In this document: piece after piece, positions 27,431 to 36,410 of the stretch
Layout of the letters: every line of letters begins with the position of its first letter
Position numbering within the stretch: position 1 is the stretch's first letter
Source of the DNA: Burkholderia sp.
Lineage (GTDB): Bacteria; Pseudomonadota; Gammaproteobacteria; Burkholderiales; Burkholderiaceae
Assembly: GCA_031253835.1 (NCBI GenBank)
Contig: JAIRVP010000022.1
Location: forward strand, 1 to 64,000
Direction: 5' to 3'
DNA: 64,000 nucleotides
Made by a program: the position numbers and the translations under genes
Notes under the pieces: generated by a model
Databases searched by the model: none
Seen by the model: the letters and a program-made list of their open reading frames with translations, nothing else
What the model was told of the DNA's origin: nothing

Positions 27431-27474
27431 AACGCCGCCGGCATCTGCGTGATGCCGGTGGCGTTTGTCCCCTT
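27431..27474 (+). terminator. intrinsic terminator after rpoD
   Basis: AACGCCGCCGGCAT at 27431 to 27444 pairs with ATGCCGGTGGCGTT at 27452 to 27465 (one G-T mismatch, 7-base loop), with a T/C-rich tail. It starts 20 bases after the rpoD stop. Confidence 0.75.
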
Positions 27475-27539
27475 TGTTGTTACAATGCCGGCCCGGCTTC
27501 GTTGCCGGGTCGGCGTGTAGCACGCGTCGTATCTCATCA

Positions 27540-27615
27540 GGGCTTGTAGCTCAGCGGTTAGAGCAGTCGACTCATAATCGATTGGTCGCGGGTTCGAACC
27601 CCGCCGGGCCCACCA
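27540..27615 (+). tRNA. tRNA-Ile2 with anticodon CAU (lysidine type)
   Basis: These 76 bases fold into a full cloverleaf with encoded CCA at the 3' end. The 7-bp acceptor stem (GGGCTTG with CGGGCCC) uses two G-U pairs. The anticodon loop CTCATAA at 27571 to 27577 has anticodon CAT at 27573 to 27575. The D arm (GGTTAGAGC) and anticodon arm resemble E. coli ileX and not elongator or initiator tRNA-Met, so I call it the minor Ile tRNA whose C34 is changed to lysidine by TilS to read AUA. A Met assignment by anticodon alone would be misleading. Confidence 0.85.
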
Positions 27616-27652
27616 GATTTCATGCCGCGCCACGCCGTGTCGTGGCATGCGG

Positions 27653-27688
27653 AAAACCCGCGATGGCTTCATGCGTCGCGGGTTTTTC
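27653..27688 (+). terminator. intrinsic terminator after the tRNA
   Basis: AAAACCCGCGA at 27653 to 27663 pairs with TCGCGGGTTTT at 27676 to 27686 across a 12-base loop, followed by T residues. It ends the tRNA transcript about 40 bases after the CCA end. Confidence 0.8.
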
Positions 27689-27874
27689 TTTGCGTGGACG
27701 ATCGGCCGAATCCGAAAAACGCGGAAACGGTGCAGTCCCGATCGCAATCGAAGTATGCTGTGGCGCGGCACGGCCGGTGTGCGATATCAGTCGCGCGCTC
27801 GGACTGCCGACCCGCGCCGCGCTCCATCCGGCGACCAGAACAAACAGACTTCGCCGGGAGTAGGGGCGGCCATC

Positions 27875-29425
27875 ATGACCATGCTGCGTACGTGGGGTGC
27901 GATTCTCTCGTTGCTGGCGCTCGTTGCGTGCGCCAGCCTGCCGCCGCAGGCCGATCGTGCGCCGACGCATGCGTTCATCGATACGGAGCACACGCGGCTG
28001 GGCGCCGCGTTCCGGCAGCAGGCCGCCGCGCATCCCGGGCAGGACGCGTTTCACTTGCTGACCGATCCGGTCGACGCGCTGGATGCGCGCGTGCTGCTGG
28101 CCGACCGGGCCGACCGGTCGCTGGACCTTCAGTACTACATCTGGCACGACGACCTGACCGGGCATGAACTCGCCGATGCAGTGATTCGCGCGGCCGATCG
28201 CGGCGTGCGCGTGCGCGCGCTGCTCGACGACCTCGGCACGAACGCGGACGACCGCAAGCTGCTCGAGATCAGCTCGCATCCGAACATCGAGATCCGCCTG
28301 TTCAATCCGGTGGCTACGCGCCGGTTCAAGAAGATCGGCACGGTGTTCGAGTTCGCGCGCGTCAACCGGCGCATGCACAACAAGGCGATGATCGCGGACA
28401 ACCAGGTGGCGATCGTCGGTGGCCGCAATATCGGCGACGAGTACTTCGGCGCCTCGTCGATGCTGGAGTTCGGCGATCTCGATGTCGTCGTCCACGGTCC
28501 GGCCGTGAAGGACATCTCGACCGAATTCGATACGTTCTGGAATTCTCCGTACGCGTATCCGATCGATACGCTGGTCGGGCACGATGCGGCGCCGGGCGGG
28601 CTCGATCGCGAACGCGAACGGTTGCGCGACTACCTGAGGGCCATGGAGGACAATCCGTACGTGCTCGAGGCCCGGCAGCGGCTCGACCGGATCGTGCATG
28701 GGCAGGGCACCGAATTGTCGTGGGGGCACGCGACGGTGCTGTACGACGATCCGTCGAAGATCGCGCATGCGCCGAAAGACAGCGACGGGCACCTGATGCC
28801 GCAGTTGCGCGCGCTTGCGTTGCAGCCCCAGCACGACCTGCTGATCGTGTCGCCGTATTTCGTGCCGGGCAAGGAGGTCGTCGAGCGGCTGCGTGCGCTC
28901 ACGGCACGCGGCGTGCGCGTGACGGTGCTGACCAACTCGCTCGCGTCGACCGACGTGGCGGCCGTGCATGCCGGCTACCGGCATTATCGGAGCGACCTGG
29001 TGAATGCCGGCGTGCGGCTTTACGAACGGCGGCCGTCGGGCGACAAGAGCATTTCGAAGCAGGTCATCATCGGCTCGTCGCGCGCGTCGCTGCACGCGAA
29101 GACCTACGTGTTCGATCACCAGAGCATTTTCATCGGGTCGATGAACCTCGATCCACGCTCGCTGAACCTCAATACGGAGATCGGCGTTTACTGCGAGAGC
29201 CCGGCGATTGCGTCGCAGGTGGCAGGCGATCTCGAAGCGCGGCTCGACCGGATCGCGTGGCGTGTCGAGCCGCGGACCGATGCGGCCGGGAACGGGCAGC
29301 TCAAGTGGATTCAGACCGATGCGGACGGGAAGGTCACCGAAATCGATCACGAACCGGAAGTGTCGGCGGCGCGGCGAATGGAAGTCTGGTTTCTGGGGCT
29401 GTTTCCGATCGAGTCGCAACTGTGA
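27875..29425 (+). CDS. ClsC-like phospholipase D family lipoprotein
   Basis: This 516-aa protein has a lipoprotein signal (hydrophobic stretch, lipobox LVAC with Cys19) and two HKD active sites of the phospholipase D superfamily: HNKAMIAD at about 168 and HAKTYVFD at about 406. Motifs such as LDLQYYIWHDD match cardiolipin synthase C (YmdC/ClsC) types, which transfer phosphatidyl groups at the membrane. The longer open frame from 27647 runs through the tRNA terminator and is not credible; ATG 27875 or 27881 just before the signal peptide is the likely start. It converges with the MocR gene, whose stop is eight bases away. Confidence 0.85.
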   Translation: MTMLRTWGAILSLLALVACASLPPQADRAPTHAFIDTEHTRLGAAFRQQAAAHPGQDAFHLLTDPVDALDARVLLADRADRSLDLQYYIWHDDLTGHELADAVIRAADRGVRVRALLDDLGTNADDRKLLEISSHPNIEIRLFNPVATRRFKKIGTVFEFARVNRRMHNKAMIADNQVAIVGGRNIGDEYFGASSMLEFGDLDVVVHGPAVKDISTEFDTFWNSPYAYPIDTLVGHDAAPGGLDRERERLRDYLRAMEDNPYVLEARQRLDRIVHGQGTELSWGHATVLYDDPSKIAHAPKDSDGHLMPQLRALALQPQHDLLIVSPYFVPGKEVVERLRALTARGVRVTVLTNSLASTDVAAVHAGYRHYRSDLVNAGVRLYERRPSGDKSISKQVIIGSSRASLHAKTYVFDHQSIFIGSMNLDPRSLNLNTEIGVYCESPAIASQVAGDLEARLDRIAWRVEPRTDAAGNGQLKWIQTDADGKVTEIDHEPEVSAARRMEVWFLGLFPIESQL

Positions 29426-29432
29426 GCAACGC

Positions 29433-30899
29433 TCAGCGGCGCGTGCGGCCGAGTCGTTCGATGACGGCCGCGAACTGCGCCGCTGCGGTTTCGATCGTCG
29501 CGTCGTCCAGCCCGGCATAGCCGAGCACGAAGCCGTTGTACGTGCGGCCGTCGCCGACGCGATAGCTGCTCAGCGGCTGCAGCAGCAGGCCGTGCGTGGA
29601 CGCAGCGCGCGCGACTTCGGTGTCGTGCAGCGGCGCCGCGAGATCGGCCGACAGATGCATGCCGCCCGGGCTGTCGCGCACGCTCAACGCGGTGCCGAGG
29701 TGGCGGGCGAGGGCCGCTTCGAGGCTGTTGCGCCGGTCGGCGTAGAGCGACCTCATCCTGCGCAGGTGCCGTGCAAACAGACCTGTGTCGATGAATTCGG
29801 CCATCGCGAGCTGATCGGCCGAATGACCGCGATGGACGAGTTCGCGCAGCGTTCGCGTGAAGCGTTCGACGAGGGCCGTCGGCACCACCATGAAGCCGAG
29901 CCGAAGGGCGGGAAACATCGTCTTGCTGAACGTGCCGAGATAGCAGACCGGCGCGTCGGGATGCAGGCCCTGGATCGCGGGCAGCGGCTGGCCGCCGTGA
30001 CGGAACTCGCTGTCGTAATCGTCCTCGATGACCCACGCACCGCACGCACGCGCATGCTCGACGAGCGTTGCGCGCCGTTCCGGGCTCATCAGAGCGCCGA
30101 GCGGGTATTGGTGCGATGGCGTCGTATAGATCAGCCGGGGCGGTCGGTCACGCCACTGTGCGTCGGTGGGCGCCATCCCTTCGCGATCGACCTCGATCGG
30201 CACGAGATTCAGGCCGGTCGACTGGAAGGCCGTCCGCGCGCCGTTGTAGCAGGGATTCTCGAGCCAGCCGTATTCGCCGGGATTCGCGAGCATGCGCGCG
30301 CACAATTCGAGGCTGCCTTGCGTGCCGTCGGTGATGAAGACCTGGCCCGTGTCGCAGCGTACGCCGCGCGACACGCGGATGTATGCGGCCACCGCGCGCC
30401 TGAGTTCGGGCAGCCCTTCGACCGGGCCGTACGCGAGCTGGGCGGGCTTGATGGTTTTCCACGCGCGGTCGACGCAACGACGCCACTGCGCAACGGGGAA
30501 TTCGTCGAGCGAGGGGAGGCCGGGGACGAACGGCAGCATGCGGTCGGGCTCGGGATCGGCGTTCTCCAGCCCGTGCACGCGCGCCGACAGCTGAACCGCG
30601 GGCGGGCCGTCTTCATGCGAGGCGCTTGCTCGGCCGGATCCGTCCCATCGCGTGATCGTGCCGTTGCGCGTGGCGGCCACGAAGCCTTCTTCCGCCAGGC
30701 GCTCGTACGCATAGACCGCCGAGTTGCGCGCAATGCCGAGTTCGGCCGCGAGCACGCGCGTCGGCACGAGCCGCGTGCCGGGCGGCAGGTGCCCGTCGAG
30801 CAACAGGGTGCGCAAGCCCCGGTACAGCGCTTCCTGCTGGCTGTGCCGGGTCGTGCCGTCCTGTCGGGAAAGCGACGCGATGAGCAGCGCGAGATCCAT
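29433..30899 (-). CDS. MocR-family regulator (GntR wHTH plus aminotransferase-like domain)
   Basis: This 488-aa regulator has a GntR-type winged helix at about residues 20 to 85 (PPGTRLVPTRVLAAELGIAR) joined to a class I aminotransferase fold that binds PLP, with the lysine in TFSKTMFPALRLG near 325. MocR proteins use PLP as a sensor and often control a divergent gene of vitamin B6 or flavin metabolism. Here the divergent neighbour encodes a pyridoxamine-phosphate-oxidase-fold protein, which is its likely target. It is not PdxR of a pdxST operon, since no such genes are nearby. Confidence 0.88.
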   Translation of the reverse strand: MDLALLIASLSRQDGTTRHSQQEALYRGLRTLLLDGHLPPGTRLVPTRVLAAELGIARNSAVYAYERLAEEGFVAATRNGTITRWDGSGRASASHEDGPPAVQLSARVHGLENADPEPDRMLPFVPGLPSLDEFPVAQWRRCVDRAWKTIKPAQLAYGPVEGLPELRRAVAAYIRVSRGVRCDTGQVFITDGTQGSLELCARMLANPGEYGWLENPCYNGARTAFQSTGLNLVPIEVDREGMAPTDAQWRDRPPRLIYTTPSHQYPLGALMSPERRATLVEHARACGAWVIEDDYDSEFRHGGQPLPAIQGLHPDAPVCYLGTFSKTMFPALRLGFMVVPTALVERFTRTLRELVHRGHSADQLAMAEFIDTGLFARHLRRMRSLYADRRNSLEAALARHLGTALSVRDSPGGMHLSADLAAPLHDTEVARAASTHGLLLQPLSSYRVGDGRTYNGFVLGYAGLDDATIETAAAQFAAVIERLGRTRR

Positions 30900-31134
30900 G
30901 GGCTGGTTCCAGAAATTTCCGTTGTGCTGGCTCTTTTGAAGATGCCGCGCGCATCGTATCGTTCACGTTCTCGCGGTGGAGGCCGGTGCGCAGGGCGTTC
31001 CGTCGATCGTCGCGGTTCGTTGCACGCGCGTATTTTGATCGATTTGACGCGCGACTGTCGACGTGCCCGGCCACGGGGCATGCAGACGCGAACGCGGCAC
31101 AATACCGATTCAATTCACTTCGCAGTACATATAT
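30900..31134. promoter_or_regulatory. divergent promoter region mocR / PNPOx-like gene
   Basis: These 235 bases separate two divergently transcribed genes and must hold both promoters and the MocR binding site. I could not pick out the paired repeats with confidence. Confidence 0.45.
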
Positions 31135-31785
31135 ATGAAAGACCGGACCGACATCTCACCCACTCCGCGTACCACCATTCGCCGCCTGCCCGAGCTGGCC
31201 AGTCAAGATCGCGCGGTGCTCCACCGCATCGTGGACGAGGCCTACGTCTGCCACATCGCGTTCGGCGACGGACAGAGCACGCACTGCATCCCGACCGCGC
31301 ACTGGCGGCGAGGCGACGATCTCTATATCCACGGCTCCAATGGCAGCCGGATGATCAAGGCGCTGTCGGCGGGCGCGCAGGCGTCCGTCGCGATCACGTT
31401 GCTGGACGGTCTCGTGCTGGCGAGGTCAGCGTTCAACCATTCGATGAATTACCGGTCCGCGGTGATCTACGGGCAGTTCGACGAGGTGGAGGGCAGCGCG
31501 GAAAAACGTGCCGTACTGGATGCGCTGATGGACAAGATCGCGCCGGGTCGCAGGCATGACGCGCGGCCGGGCAATGCGAAGGAACTCAATGCGACCCGCG
31601 TGCTGCGGATTTCGATGGGCGAAGCGGCCGTGAAAGTCAGCGATTCGCCGCCGTCCGACAAGGACGAAGATCTGGAACTCGCTGTCTGGGCCGGAATACT
31701 GCCGCTGAAGACGACACGCGGCGCACCGGTGCAGGTCGACGGCAACGTGCCCGTGCCGGATTACGTGCGGAACTGGGCCGATTGA
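31135..31785 (+). CDS. pyridoxamine 5'-phosphate oxidase-fold flavin-binding protein
   Basis: This 216-aa protein of the split-barrel, FMN-binding pyridoxamine-phosphate-oxidase-related family (the group that includes NimA-like proteins) contains YVCHIAFGDGQSTHCIPTAHWRRGDDLYIHGSNGSRMI and a C-terminal DLELAVWAGILPL. It most likely reduces or binds a small substrate with FMN or F420; the substrate is unknown. The ATG at 31135 (MKDRTDISP) gives a normal start, and a longer frame from 31063 adds nothing conserved. It is divergent from the MocR gene, which probably regulates it. Confidence 0.82.
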   Translation: MKDRTDISPTPRTTIRRLPELASQDRAVLHRIVDEAYVCHIAFGDGQSTHCIPTAHWRRGDDLYIHGSNGSRMIKALSAGAQASVAITLLDGLVLARSAFNHSMNYRSAVIYGQFDEVEGSAEKRAVLDALMDKIAPGRRHDARPGNAKELNATRVLRISMGEAAVKVSDSPPSDKDEDLELAVWAGILPLKTTRGAPVQVDGNVPVPDYVRNWAD

Positions 31786-31842
31786 GACACGCATCGCCGG
31801 CCGGCAGCGCGGATGTCGCGCTGCCGTGCCGTGGCGTGATGG

Positions 31843-33516
31843 CTACTCCGGACGATGTTCGCGCTGCTCATGCTGCGGATGCGACTGAGCCGGGTGCGGT
31901 GCCGCCGCGTGCTCGGGCGCCGGTTGCCGAGGCTGCGGTGCCGCGTGTTCCTGCGGCGGCGCTTCGGCGTGTGGCTGCATCTCCTTGCGTTGTTGCTGCT
32001 GCGCCTCTTCACGCTGCCGTTGCTGCTGGGCCTCGCTGCGTTGCTGCGCTTCCGCGCGTTGCTGCTGCTGGGTCGCCACGCGCTCCTGCTGTTGCTGCTC
32101 CGCATTGCGTTGCTGCATCGCTTCGCGTTGCTGTTGCTGCGCTGCGCTGTGCTGCTGCATGTCCTCGCGTTGCTGCTGCTGTTGCTGTGCCGCCGCACGA
32201 TTCTCCTGAGCGGCACGCTCCTGCTGCATTGCCTGCTGCCGCTCGTCGTGCATCGCGCCGGGCGGATGCTGCGCCGGCGCCTCGGCATGCGGTGCGTTCG
32301 CACGGTTCTGCGCGAATGCCTCCGGCGCGGGCCGTGTACCGGGGCGCGCGTCGTTTGCGCCGAAGTGCGGCATCGTCATCGGCGCGGCGCCTGCGCGCTG
32401 CTCCATGGCCTGGCCGCGCATCGGTTCGCCACCCGGCTGTACGGTGTTGCGTTCGATCGTCGTGTTGTTGTTGGTGACGTTGCCGCCGTAGTTGTTCGTG
32501 ATGCGCGTGTTGCGGATGTTGGTGATGTTGTTGATTACGGTGGTCGACTTCGTCACGTACGTGGTGTGGTTGTACACCACGGCCGGACGCTGCCAGCCGC
32601 CGTTCCACCCCGGGCCTTCCGGGCGCGGCGCACCCCAGTTCATGCCCCATGCATGCCAGCCCCAGTCGTGGTGCCCGAAGATCGCGGCGCCGACGGCGAT
32701 GCCGACGCCGAACGTGATCACGCTGGCCGCCACGACTTCGCCGGTGCTGTATGCGGGCGGCCGGTACACGTAGCCAGGATAGGCCGATACGGGCTCGCCG
32801 TAGACGACGGTCGGGTTGTACGACGGCACGTACACGACATCCGGCTGCGCGGACGCGATCTCGATCGCCTGCGCGGGCGGCGGCACGATTGCCGGCCCGG
32901 CGTACACCACGGGCGCGTCGGTGGCCGGCGTATAGCCGGTCGGCGCAGCCTGCGCGACTTGAGTGACGCGCATCTGGCCGCCCGAGCGGAGATGGCCGGA
33001 CGTCTGCGCGCGCTGGCGCATCACCTGGATCGCGTTCATCACGTCGGTCGGATCGTTGTAGTACGCCTGGCCGAGCGACGTGGTCCAGGCCGGGTTCGAT
33101 GCCATTTGCGACAGTACCGCGGGGAAAGCCGTCAGCGCCTTGACGGACGGGTCCCACGGCTGCGCATCGGCGGCGGTCGCGAGGGCCTGCCCCTTCAATG
33201 CCGGATTCTGCGTGACCCAGTTGTTGGCGGCCGTCACCTGGTCCGGATACGTTGCACCCGCCAGCACCAGCGCGACGAGCTTGTCGGGGAACAGTGCGAC
33301 CGGCGCGACCATCTGGTAGAGCTGGTCGGCGCTCGGCGGCGTGTACGCGACGGGCGTCGAGGCCGGCTGCGCCGCTGCGGCCGCACTCGCATCGCTCGCT
33401 GGCGCGGCGGGGCTGCTGTCGCCGTTCTTGTTGCAGGCCGACAGGCCGAGCAGCGACACGATGAGGGACGACGCGATCAGCGTCCTGACGGGGCGGTGTG
33501 CACGAGTGTGGTTCAT
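31843..33516 (-). CDS. DUF3300 lipoprotein with Gln-rich C-terminal tail
   Basis: This 557-aa protein has a lipobox LSAC near residue 28 after a signal peptide, which sets the start at 33516 and not the upstream 33690. Residues about 65 to 330 carry the DUF3300 features (SADQLYQMVAPVALFPDKLVALVLAGATYPDQV, YVPSYNPTVVYG) and a glycine-rich hydrophobic segment (GVGIAVGAAIFG). The last 200 residues are a low-complexity tail of Gln, Glu, Arg and His. The family is envelope-associated with no known activity. The tail is encoded by CAG/GCG-rich DNA that also makes long meaningless frames on the other strand. Confidence 0.85.
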   Translation of the reverse strand: MNHTRAHRPVRTLIASSLIVSLLGLSACNKNGDSSPAAPASDASAAAAAQPASTPVAYTPPSADQLYQMVAPVALFPDKLVALVLAGATYPDQVTAANNWVTQNPALKGQALATAADAQPWDPSVKALTAFPAVLSQMASNPAWTTSLGQAYYNDPTDVMNAIQVMRQRAQTSGHLRSGGQMRVTQVAQAAPTGYTPATDAPVVYAGPAIVPPPAQAIEIASAQPDVVYVPSYNPTVVYGEPVSAYPGYVYRPPAYSTGEVVAASVITFGVGIAVGAAIFGHHDWGWHAWGMNWGAPRPEGPGWNGGWQRPAVVYNHTTYVTKSTTVINNITNIRNTRITNNYGGNVTNNNTTIERNTVQPGGEPMRGQAMEQRAGAAPMTMPHFGANDARPGTRPAPEAFAQNRANAPHAEAPAQHPPGAMHDERQQAMQQERAAQENRAAAQQQQQQREDMQQHSAAQQQQREAMQQRNAEQQQQERVATQQQQRAEAQQRSEAQQQRQREEAQQQQRKEMQPHAEAPPQEHAAPQPRQPAPEHAAAPHPAQSHPQHEQREHRPE

Positions 33517-33967
33517 GTTGTTCGTTCGGTGTGGTGGCAGCGTTGGCAGGCACGCGGGCTGCGCGATCGGCTTGAGCACCGTGCCGCGATCGTCCGCGTA
33601 TGCGCCGGCGGCATCGGCCGGAGCGGGCGGCAAGATCGTGTTCGCATGGTGAAAATCCCGCGACGAATTGACATATTCAGTTAAACGCACGACACGTGCG
33701 GAAGGTGTCGGGGTGTTATGTAACAGTGTGTGTGCCTTGCAGTCCGTAAGCGGGCGGGCGCCTGCCGGGTAAACGATATGAAAGTTGCTGGCGCAACGAT
33801 TGCAAGGTCGGCACGCATCTCGTCGCGGCGGATGCCGCTGCGCGAGATGACGCGGAATGAAAAAAACCGCGATGGCATGTGCTGCCTTCGCGGTCTTTTA
33901 TCGGGTGGCGTGCGGTTCCGGGCACGCGCAACGGCGCGCACCCGGAACCGGCTCGGTCATCGGCTCA
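33517..33967. other. intergenic region between S53 peptidase and DUF3300 gene
   Basis: About 450 bases hold the S53 gene terminator (33860 to 33899) and the promoter of the DUF3300 gene. No further gene or repeat is seen. Confidence 0.5.
33860..33899 (-). terminator. intrinsic terminator after the S53 peptidase gene
   Basis: ACCGCGA (33866 to 33872) pairs with TCGCGGT (33888 to 33894). On the minus strand the hairpin is followed by seven T residues, and on the plus strand by TCTTTT, so it can work in both directions. Confidence 0.75.
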
Positions 33968-35800
33968 TCAGCGCGCGAAATCCGACGTGCTCTGGATGAA
34001 CGCGTTCAGTTTCGAGATGTTCACGCTGCCGAAGCCCGTCGTCGCGTCCCAGCCGGCCTTTGCCTTGTAGCCGTACGTGCCGCTGCCGTTGTTGCCGGAC
34101 GTGACGTCGTGCAGCAGCGCCGCGTTGGACGGGAAGTACTTGTAGATGCTCGACGCGGGGAAGCCGAGCGCATTGTTGTTGGCCGACTGCAGCCGCGCCC
34201 AGATGCCCGTGAAGATCGGCGCGGCGAGGCTCGTGCCGCCTTCGTTGTTCAGGTAGCCCGAGCCCCACAGCGTGTCGGACGTCTGGCCGTTCACGACGAG
34301 AATCGCACCGGTGCGCAGGTCGGCGTCGAAGCCGACGTCGGGCAGCGCGCGCTTGGTCGATCCGGTCAGCGTCGACGACTGCCACGCCGGCGCGGCTTCG
34401 TACTTGCTGTACCCGCCGCCCGTCGACCACACGGTGCCCGGCTGCCAGCTCGGATCGTTCCAGACGATCTCGCTGTTGTACGCGTTGGTCGACGTATTCG
34501 TGAACAGCGTCGTGCCGCCCACCGCGATCACGTACGGCGACGTGGCCGGTTCGCTCACCGTGTAGGTCGAGCGCGACGGCGTGCCGCTCGCGCATTCGTA
34601 CGCACCGTGGTCGCCGGCCGAGACGGAGAAGGTCTGCCCCTGCGCGACGGCCTGCTTGAAGATGGTGTCGTCGGTCGCCTGCGAGCCGGTGCTGTACGCC
34701 GACGATTCGCACACGCCGAGCGACACGTTGATCACCTTCGCGACGTTGTCGGTCACCACCTTGTTGTATGCGGCCGTGATCGCCGTGAGCGTCATCGACG
34801 GCGCCGCGTAGAACACGACCTGCTTCACGCTGCCGCCGGCCGAGCCGACGATCGACTGGCTGTCGAGATTCCACTCGACGGTGCCGGACGTATCGGTGTA
34901 CGAACTGCCTGCCGGGCCCGTCTGCACGATGGTGCTGTTGATCGTGCCGAGGCCGTTGTTCGCGGCGAACGTATTGAGGTCGCTCACCGTCTGCGACAGG
35001 TCGCCTTCGGAGATGATGCCGACCGTGGTCTGCGAGGCTGTCGGCGTGCCGTCGCCGCCGTAGATCGACGAGAATTCGGTCGGGTTGTGCGGCACCGCCG
35101 ACGCGCCGGCCGGGATCGTCAGGTTGCTGGTGTTGCCTTGCGGCTTGCTGCCCGCGCCGGTATGCATCAGCTCGACGTTCTGCAGCCCGAGCACCGCGCC
35201 CACGATGTTGCCGATCGCGTTCGGCACTTGCGCGGCGTCGGTGTTCGCATAGACGCTGCGGCCGTTGCGCGTGAAGCGCTTGAGCGTCGTGCGGAACGCG
35301 GACTTGATGGTCGCCGCGGTGCCGGACGCCGAGACCAGCAGGCGGTTCGGCGCGACCACGATGTTCACGAAACCTTCCTTGCGCAGGTGTGCGACGACGG
35401 ACGCGACCTGCTGGTCGGTCGGCGCATATTGCGCGGCGAACTGCGCCGGCGTGAGGAACTGCTTGTAGTGCGGCGAGCCGGGCGTATGCAGGTCGCGCAG
35501 GGTCTGGTCGAGTTGCGCCTCGTTGCGCAGGTTCAGCCCGAGCACGATGTCCACCGATTCGCCGGGCGCCAGCTCGACGGCGGCCGTTGCAGCGGCCGCC
35601 GTGCTTGCGGCGGGCGCACCGGCGGTACCGGCTTCGTTCTGCTGCACGAGCGGCAGGAACCCCTTGGTGCGCGTTTCCGTCCAGCCGGCCGCCGGCGTGG
35701 CATGGGCGGTCGCCATGCCGAACGACGCAACGGCTGCGGCGGCGAATGCGAGCTTCACGATGCGAATGTGCTTTTGTTTCTTGTCTGCAACCTGATTCAT
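33968..35800 (-). CDS. secreted S53 (sedolisin/kumamolisin) serine-carboxyl peptidase
   Basis: This 610-aa precursor has a signal peptide (about 1 to 35), a pro-domain (about 70 to 215: LGLNLRNEAQLDQTLRDLHTPGSPHYKQFL) and a sedolisin catalytic domain. The catalytic Glu and Asp are in VEWNLDSQ (near 305 and 309), the oxyanion Asp is in SAGDHG (near 398), and the catalytic Ser is in GGTSLAAP (near 523). The C-terminal YKAKAGWDATTGFGS is the calcium-binding loop. Sedolisins are acid-active secreted endopeptidases. The gene has its own terminator and a long upstream region, so it is monocistronic. Confidence 0.93.
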   Translation of the reverse strand: MNQVADKKQKHIRIVKLAFAAAAVASFGMATAHATPAAGWTETRTKGFLPLVQQNEAGTAGAPAASTAAAATAAVELAPGESVDIVLGLNLRNEAQLDQTLRDLHTPGSPHYKQFLTPAQFAAQYAPTDQQVASVVAHLRKEGFVNIVVAPNRLLVSASGTAATIKSAFRTTLKRFTRNGRSVYANTDAAQVPNAIGNIVGAVLGLQNVELMHTGAGSKPQGNTSNLTIPAGASAVPHNPTEFSSIYGGDGTPTASQTTVGIISEGDLSQTVSDLNTFAANNGLGTINSTIVQTGPAGSSYTDTSGTVEWNLDSQSIVGSAGGSVKQVVFYAAPSMTLTAITAAYNKVVTDNVAKVINVSLGVCESSAYSTGSQATDDTIFKQAVAQGQTFSVSAGDHGAYECASGTPSRSTYTVSEPATSPYVIAVGGTTLFTNTSTNAYNSEIVWNDPSWQPGTVWSTGGGYSKYEAAPAWQSSTLTGSTKRALPDVGFDADLRTGAILVVNGQTSDTLWGSGYLNNEGGTSLAAPIFTGIWARLQSANNNALGFPASSIYKYFPSNAALLHDVTSGNNGSGTYGYKAKAGWDATTGFGSVNISKLNAFIQSTSDFAR

Positions 35801-36410
35801 TTGAATTACCCCTCCGGTTGAACATCGAACGGCACGAACAACAACGGTCGACAGCGGTGCGGATCATGCACCGCCGTGTTCTGTCGCATGCGTGCGGATG
35901 GCACGGACGCGACAGGGCCTTTCGCCCGATCCGGAGAGATGGGTTTGCTCCGGGGGCGAAATACGGGAAAAGCGATAACGGGAAGGCTGCGCCGGACTTG
36001 ACGCGGGCGGGATTGCTAGAGCAACAGTTTCGTTGTCCTGCTCATTTGATTCGATCCTTCGGCCCGCTGCCGGATGACAGCCGTCCAATGAGATGCATCG
36101 GGATATGGCATGCGCCGGCGTGCGAACGAATCAGCCGGCGGCGAGCACTGCGGTGCGGCGGAAGCGAAAAAACGTAGAGCGGAATCGATTGCGTGGTGGG
36201 CAATTCGTCAGATTGCTTGCATCGGACGGTATCAAGAACGAAAGCAGAGTGTCAAACTTTTTTTGATTATATGAAACAAAATTAAATCGAATAAAGTGCA
36301 ATGATTTTGAAAAGATCGACGGCATTTTGTAATGCTCGAAACCGGCAGCGAAGGTAATGCCTGAATCGATTCGCCGATCCTTTCCGATTTGTTTTGTAAT
36401 GGGGCGGTTG
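35801..36410. other. intergenic region with an AT-rich block
   Basis: About 610 bases between the S53 gene start and the end of the sensor kinase gene. Bases about 36240 to 36330 are strikingly AT-rich for this chromosome. It should contain the S53 promoter near its left side and the end of the RND and two-component transcript on the right. No convincing gene is seen. Confidence 0.45.

Noticed and set aside
27540..27615. tRNA-Met from the CAT anticodon
   Set aside because: The body, especially the D and anticodon arms, resembles tRNA-Ile2 of the lysidine type and not elongator or initiator Met.
29208..31559. Plus-strand frame of 783 codons
   Set aside because: It runs through the end of the PLD gene, across the whole MocR gene and into the flavin-binding protein gene; it is not one protein.
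31843..32300. Repeat array in the DUF3300 gene tail
   Set aside because: The repetition is CAG/GCG codon bias in a Gln-rich protein tail, not a CRISPR or tandem array.
33857..35821. Long frames opposite the S53 peptidase gene
   Set aside because: The catalytic motifs of the peptidase lie on the minus strand; the plus-strand frame is a GC-rich artefact.
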